Positions 61,742 through 64,000 of a DNA stretch of 64,000 bases are shown piece after piece. The DNA lies in contig JAQMRL010000008.1 of NCBI GenBank assembly GCA_035578175.1, positions 94,807,041 to 94,871,040 on the forward strand. Direction: 5' to 3'. The stretch's first letter is position 1; each line of letters opens with the position of its first letter. The DNA is from Catonia carolina. Taxonomy: Eukaryota; Arthropoda; Insecta; Hemiptera; Achilidae. The notes beneath the pieces are model-generated. The model ran no database searches, was not told the DNA's origin, and was given only the letters and a program-made list of their open reading frames with translations. The position numbers and the translations under genes were made by a program.

Positions 61742-63495
61742 CATAAAATGGGTGCTCTGCTTTCAAAAGACTTCATTTTACCCCTGAATGAGCAAAGGTT
61801 GGACCTTTAATATTACTTTTTTGACCCGTCAAATAACCAAACAGAAACAGAATGAGTTGAAAGAGAAACAAAGGATTACCAGGGGAAGATAAAGAAAAAA
61901 TCTGTAAAGAGATTGTGGAAAAAGGAAATAAAATAAAAGTTTTAATTCTATGTTGCCCTTATTTGGTTAGTCGACTAAATTACTAAATTGTACTTTACAA
62001 CAATATTGCAAAAATATAATAGACTTTCCGGACACAATAGTTCAGTGTTTCTTCTTAAGTAACTGTAAATAAACGTACTTGAATATTAGATAACTGTAAA
62101 ATGTAAAGGTAACATCTTAAAAGATAAATGCTATCCGGCAGTTAGCATGGTTAGCGAATTACCTGGCACTGAAAATAATCTTATCCTAATCCGCAGTAAA
62201 GGAGAGAACTTCTTGTTATTTTCTCTCAAACCATTGTCACCTGTATTTTCTTATTAAAAACCAAACCAACTGCCTTTAAATTATGAATATAGTAACCACA
62301 ATAATTACGAAATCTCATTATTAATTTAATTAGAAAAGTTGCTTTCTAATTAATTTTTTTACTTAAAATCCGAATGTCTTAATATTGTTTCTTCCAATGG
62401 TAGAAGTAGGCAATGTGTAAACATTATAAGAGAAGGAAATTTTCATTTAACAAAAATTTTGAAAATATATACAAACTTACGAAATAAACTTAAAGGAATT
62501 GATTAAATGTGTTACAGTATTTATAAATAATTATTATAAAATAAGTAATATATTATGAATTTATTAAATAATTATTATTATTTGCTACACCTGATCTCAA
62601 ACATAAAACTGGGTATTACCCAGTTCAGTCCCAGAACAGTATTACCCAGAAAAGGAAGTTATGAAGTATTTTCATTTGTGTTTATCGGGCATTAACTGCT
62701 ATGGTTATTAGCGATCATCAAAACTCAGTTAACAAAAAAAAGAACCCCATCAAAAAAACGTACGGTGACCGGAAATATCAATGTTGTCAACTTCATTCAA
62801 ATTATAGGCAACCTGATTACGTTTTATCAGTTAAAGTGTAACTTAACAATTACCCAGCTGCCAAGGGTGTATAGGACCATTGATAATTTAACGGTTTTGT
62901 GTAGGAGGCCCTTGACAGCCATTGTGTATTATTATCTTTTGATAACAAAATGACGTTTTCGACATCTTATAAAATCACATCCCAATGCTGTTATGACTTC
63001 ATGAATTAGGCCTGAATGAGTCCCAAAAGTTTTTTCCTGCCTAAATTTATTTATTTATTATTGCTAAAAACAAGTACAATGAATCTTATCCTATCTTATT
63101 TCCTAATACCCGCATAAGTCTAGCCTGTGCGCGGGTATGAGTTGGTTTATTTTATTTACTATTCTATTACCTATAATAATAGCTTTTTATATCTACACTA
63201 AATTTACATAAAACAAAAGAAACAAAAATTTACAAAAGAACATACAACAAAATTTCTTAAAGTAAATGTACAAAAAAAATAGTATAAAAATAAATTAAAA
63301 AACAAATAAAAATAAAATGTCATGTAATGGCAAAGGATGAAGCAGACTTTCGATGACAATGTTAACAAAAAGATTTTTTAGCTGACACAAGAGGAAGAGC
63401 AATTAGTTTGAATACATATAACTAATTAAATCCTCAGACTGCCCTCTCCCTAACTTAATTAGCCAGTTGGTTATTATAAATTATATAATAATATA
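61742..63495. other. AT-rich non-coding stretch, probably intronic
   Basis: A hairpin with ATACCCGC...GCGGGTAT arms lies at 63107-63138. No coding exon, SINE or TIR pair recognised. If the exon at 60470-60618 is real, this is intron sequence of that gene. Confidence 0.35.
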
Positions 63496-63499
63496 TTAC

Positions 63500-63897
63500 G
63501 CCCATAACAGACATGTGGAGTGTCAAATTATTTACATTCAATCTGTTAGTTGCAGGGCTAAAATAAATAGTTCTGTTTCTTATCACATGGTCAGCCAATT
63601 AAATGACTGAATCATTTAAGAACAGAAGAGGTAGAGGTTCAAAAGACCCTAATCAGAGATATCTCCTCTGAAAGTAATGAATTTCATTATACAGCCAGAC
63701 CCTGTGGTGAATGAAGTAAAGGTGTCTTTTGCAGAGTGGAAAATATGTGCTTTTCAGAGGGCTCGGCATGCTGATAAGCGTACTTTTCCATTCAGTGAGG
63801 AAGACAATGGTAAACCACCTCACTCCTCGTTTTACTTAGTAAAACCTCTGCAGGTTCAAACCAGCCTTTTGGCTGATGACCTAAACAACAACAATAA
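63500..63897 (+). repeat. copy 11 of retroposon R390, full length, small frame open
   Basis: Sense strand from GCCCATAACAGACATGTGGA to GGCTGATGACCTAAACAACA and an AAC/AAT-rich tail. The small frame (63677-63913, 78 aa) is open: MNFIIQPDPVVNEVKVSFAE. The tail shows that insertion was by target-primed reverse transcription of an RNA ending in (AAC)n. Confidence 0.88.
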
Positions 63898-64000
63898 TAT
63901 ATTATTATTATAATTATGTAATAATTATTATTATTCTTCCTAATTTACAAGCATTGATTTTAGAATTAATATTTAATTTTAGTGTATGTTTTATTTATTG

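Noticed and set aside
1..64000. LTR retrotransposon, endogenous virus or antisense-defence gene cluster
   Set aside because: No pair of direct long terminal repeats, and no gag, protease, integrase or envelope-like frames were seen on either strand.

Overview
This window is AT-rich eukaryotic nuclear DNA. The repeat content (mariner, Tigger/pogo, hAT and TTAA-type DNA transposons, hammerhead-bearing Penelope-like retroelements, tRNA-headed SINEs) and the protein fragments point to an arthropod, most likely an insect with a large, repeat-rich genome. A hemipteran or other hemimetabolous insect would fit, but the species cannot be named from sequence alone. Cellular coding sequence is almost absent. 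A terminal exon of a probable FkbM/Star-like gene runs off the left edge on the plus strand (2-139). A probable terminal exon of an unrecognised gene lies on the minus strand near the right side (60470-60618). The roughly 60 kb between these two convergent gene ends is intergenic or intronic and is filled with transposable-element debris of many ages.

Layout. 0.2-5.6 kb: 3' UTR, a palindrome with a decayed hammerhead, a dead full-length mariner (603-1876), a mariner present as a tail-to-tail inverted pair (4000-4925), and a LINE reverse-transcriptase relic. 5.6-22.2 kb: a run of Tigger/pogo-like fossils with CAGT-type or related termini and TA target duplications (5624-7322, 9552-10840, 13659-14457, 16851-17829, 20310-22217). 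Several carry nested SINEs or other elements. A 28S rRNA pseudogene (about 16.1-16.5 kb), a hAT MITE with a perfect 8-bp duplication and a TTAA element lie among them. 22-30 kb: unnamed MITEs, another Tigger-like shell (27227-28705) enclosing a palindrome with three hammerhead motifs, and a second TTAA element. 30.4-31.8 kb: the only apparently intact transposon, a mariner with a 357-residue DD34D transposase, inserted in a roughly 390-bp retroposon. 32-43 kb: more retroposon copies, a hAT relic with an 8-bp duplication, tRNA-SINEs and LINE tails. 43.3-44.2 kb: an 866-bp Penelope-like palindrome with a complete hammerhead motif at each outer end. 44-64 kb: more retroposons, two microsatellite-bearing roughly 1-kb elements, SINEs, long inverted repeats, a second mariner with an inverted 3' duplication, and the minus-strand exon.

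Most notable: (i) two different hammerhead families in Penelope-like remnants, one with two ribozymes in tandem 82 bp apart; (ii) several unrelated transposon families that have become long inverted duplications; (iii) about eleven copies of a 390-bp retroposon, four of which keep the same short reading frame open; (iv) a four-copy element family whose inverted termini, internal GT tract and 3' stem-loop resemble Helentron-derived HINE/DINE-1 elements.

All family assignments rest on motifs, termini and target duplications read by eye; no database search or alignment program was run.
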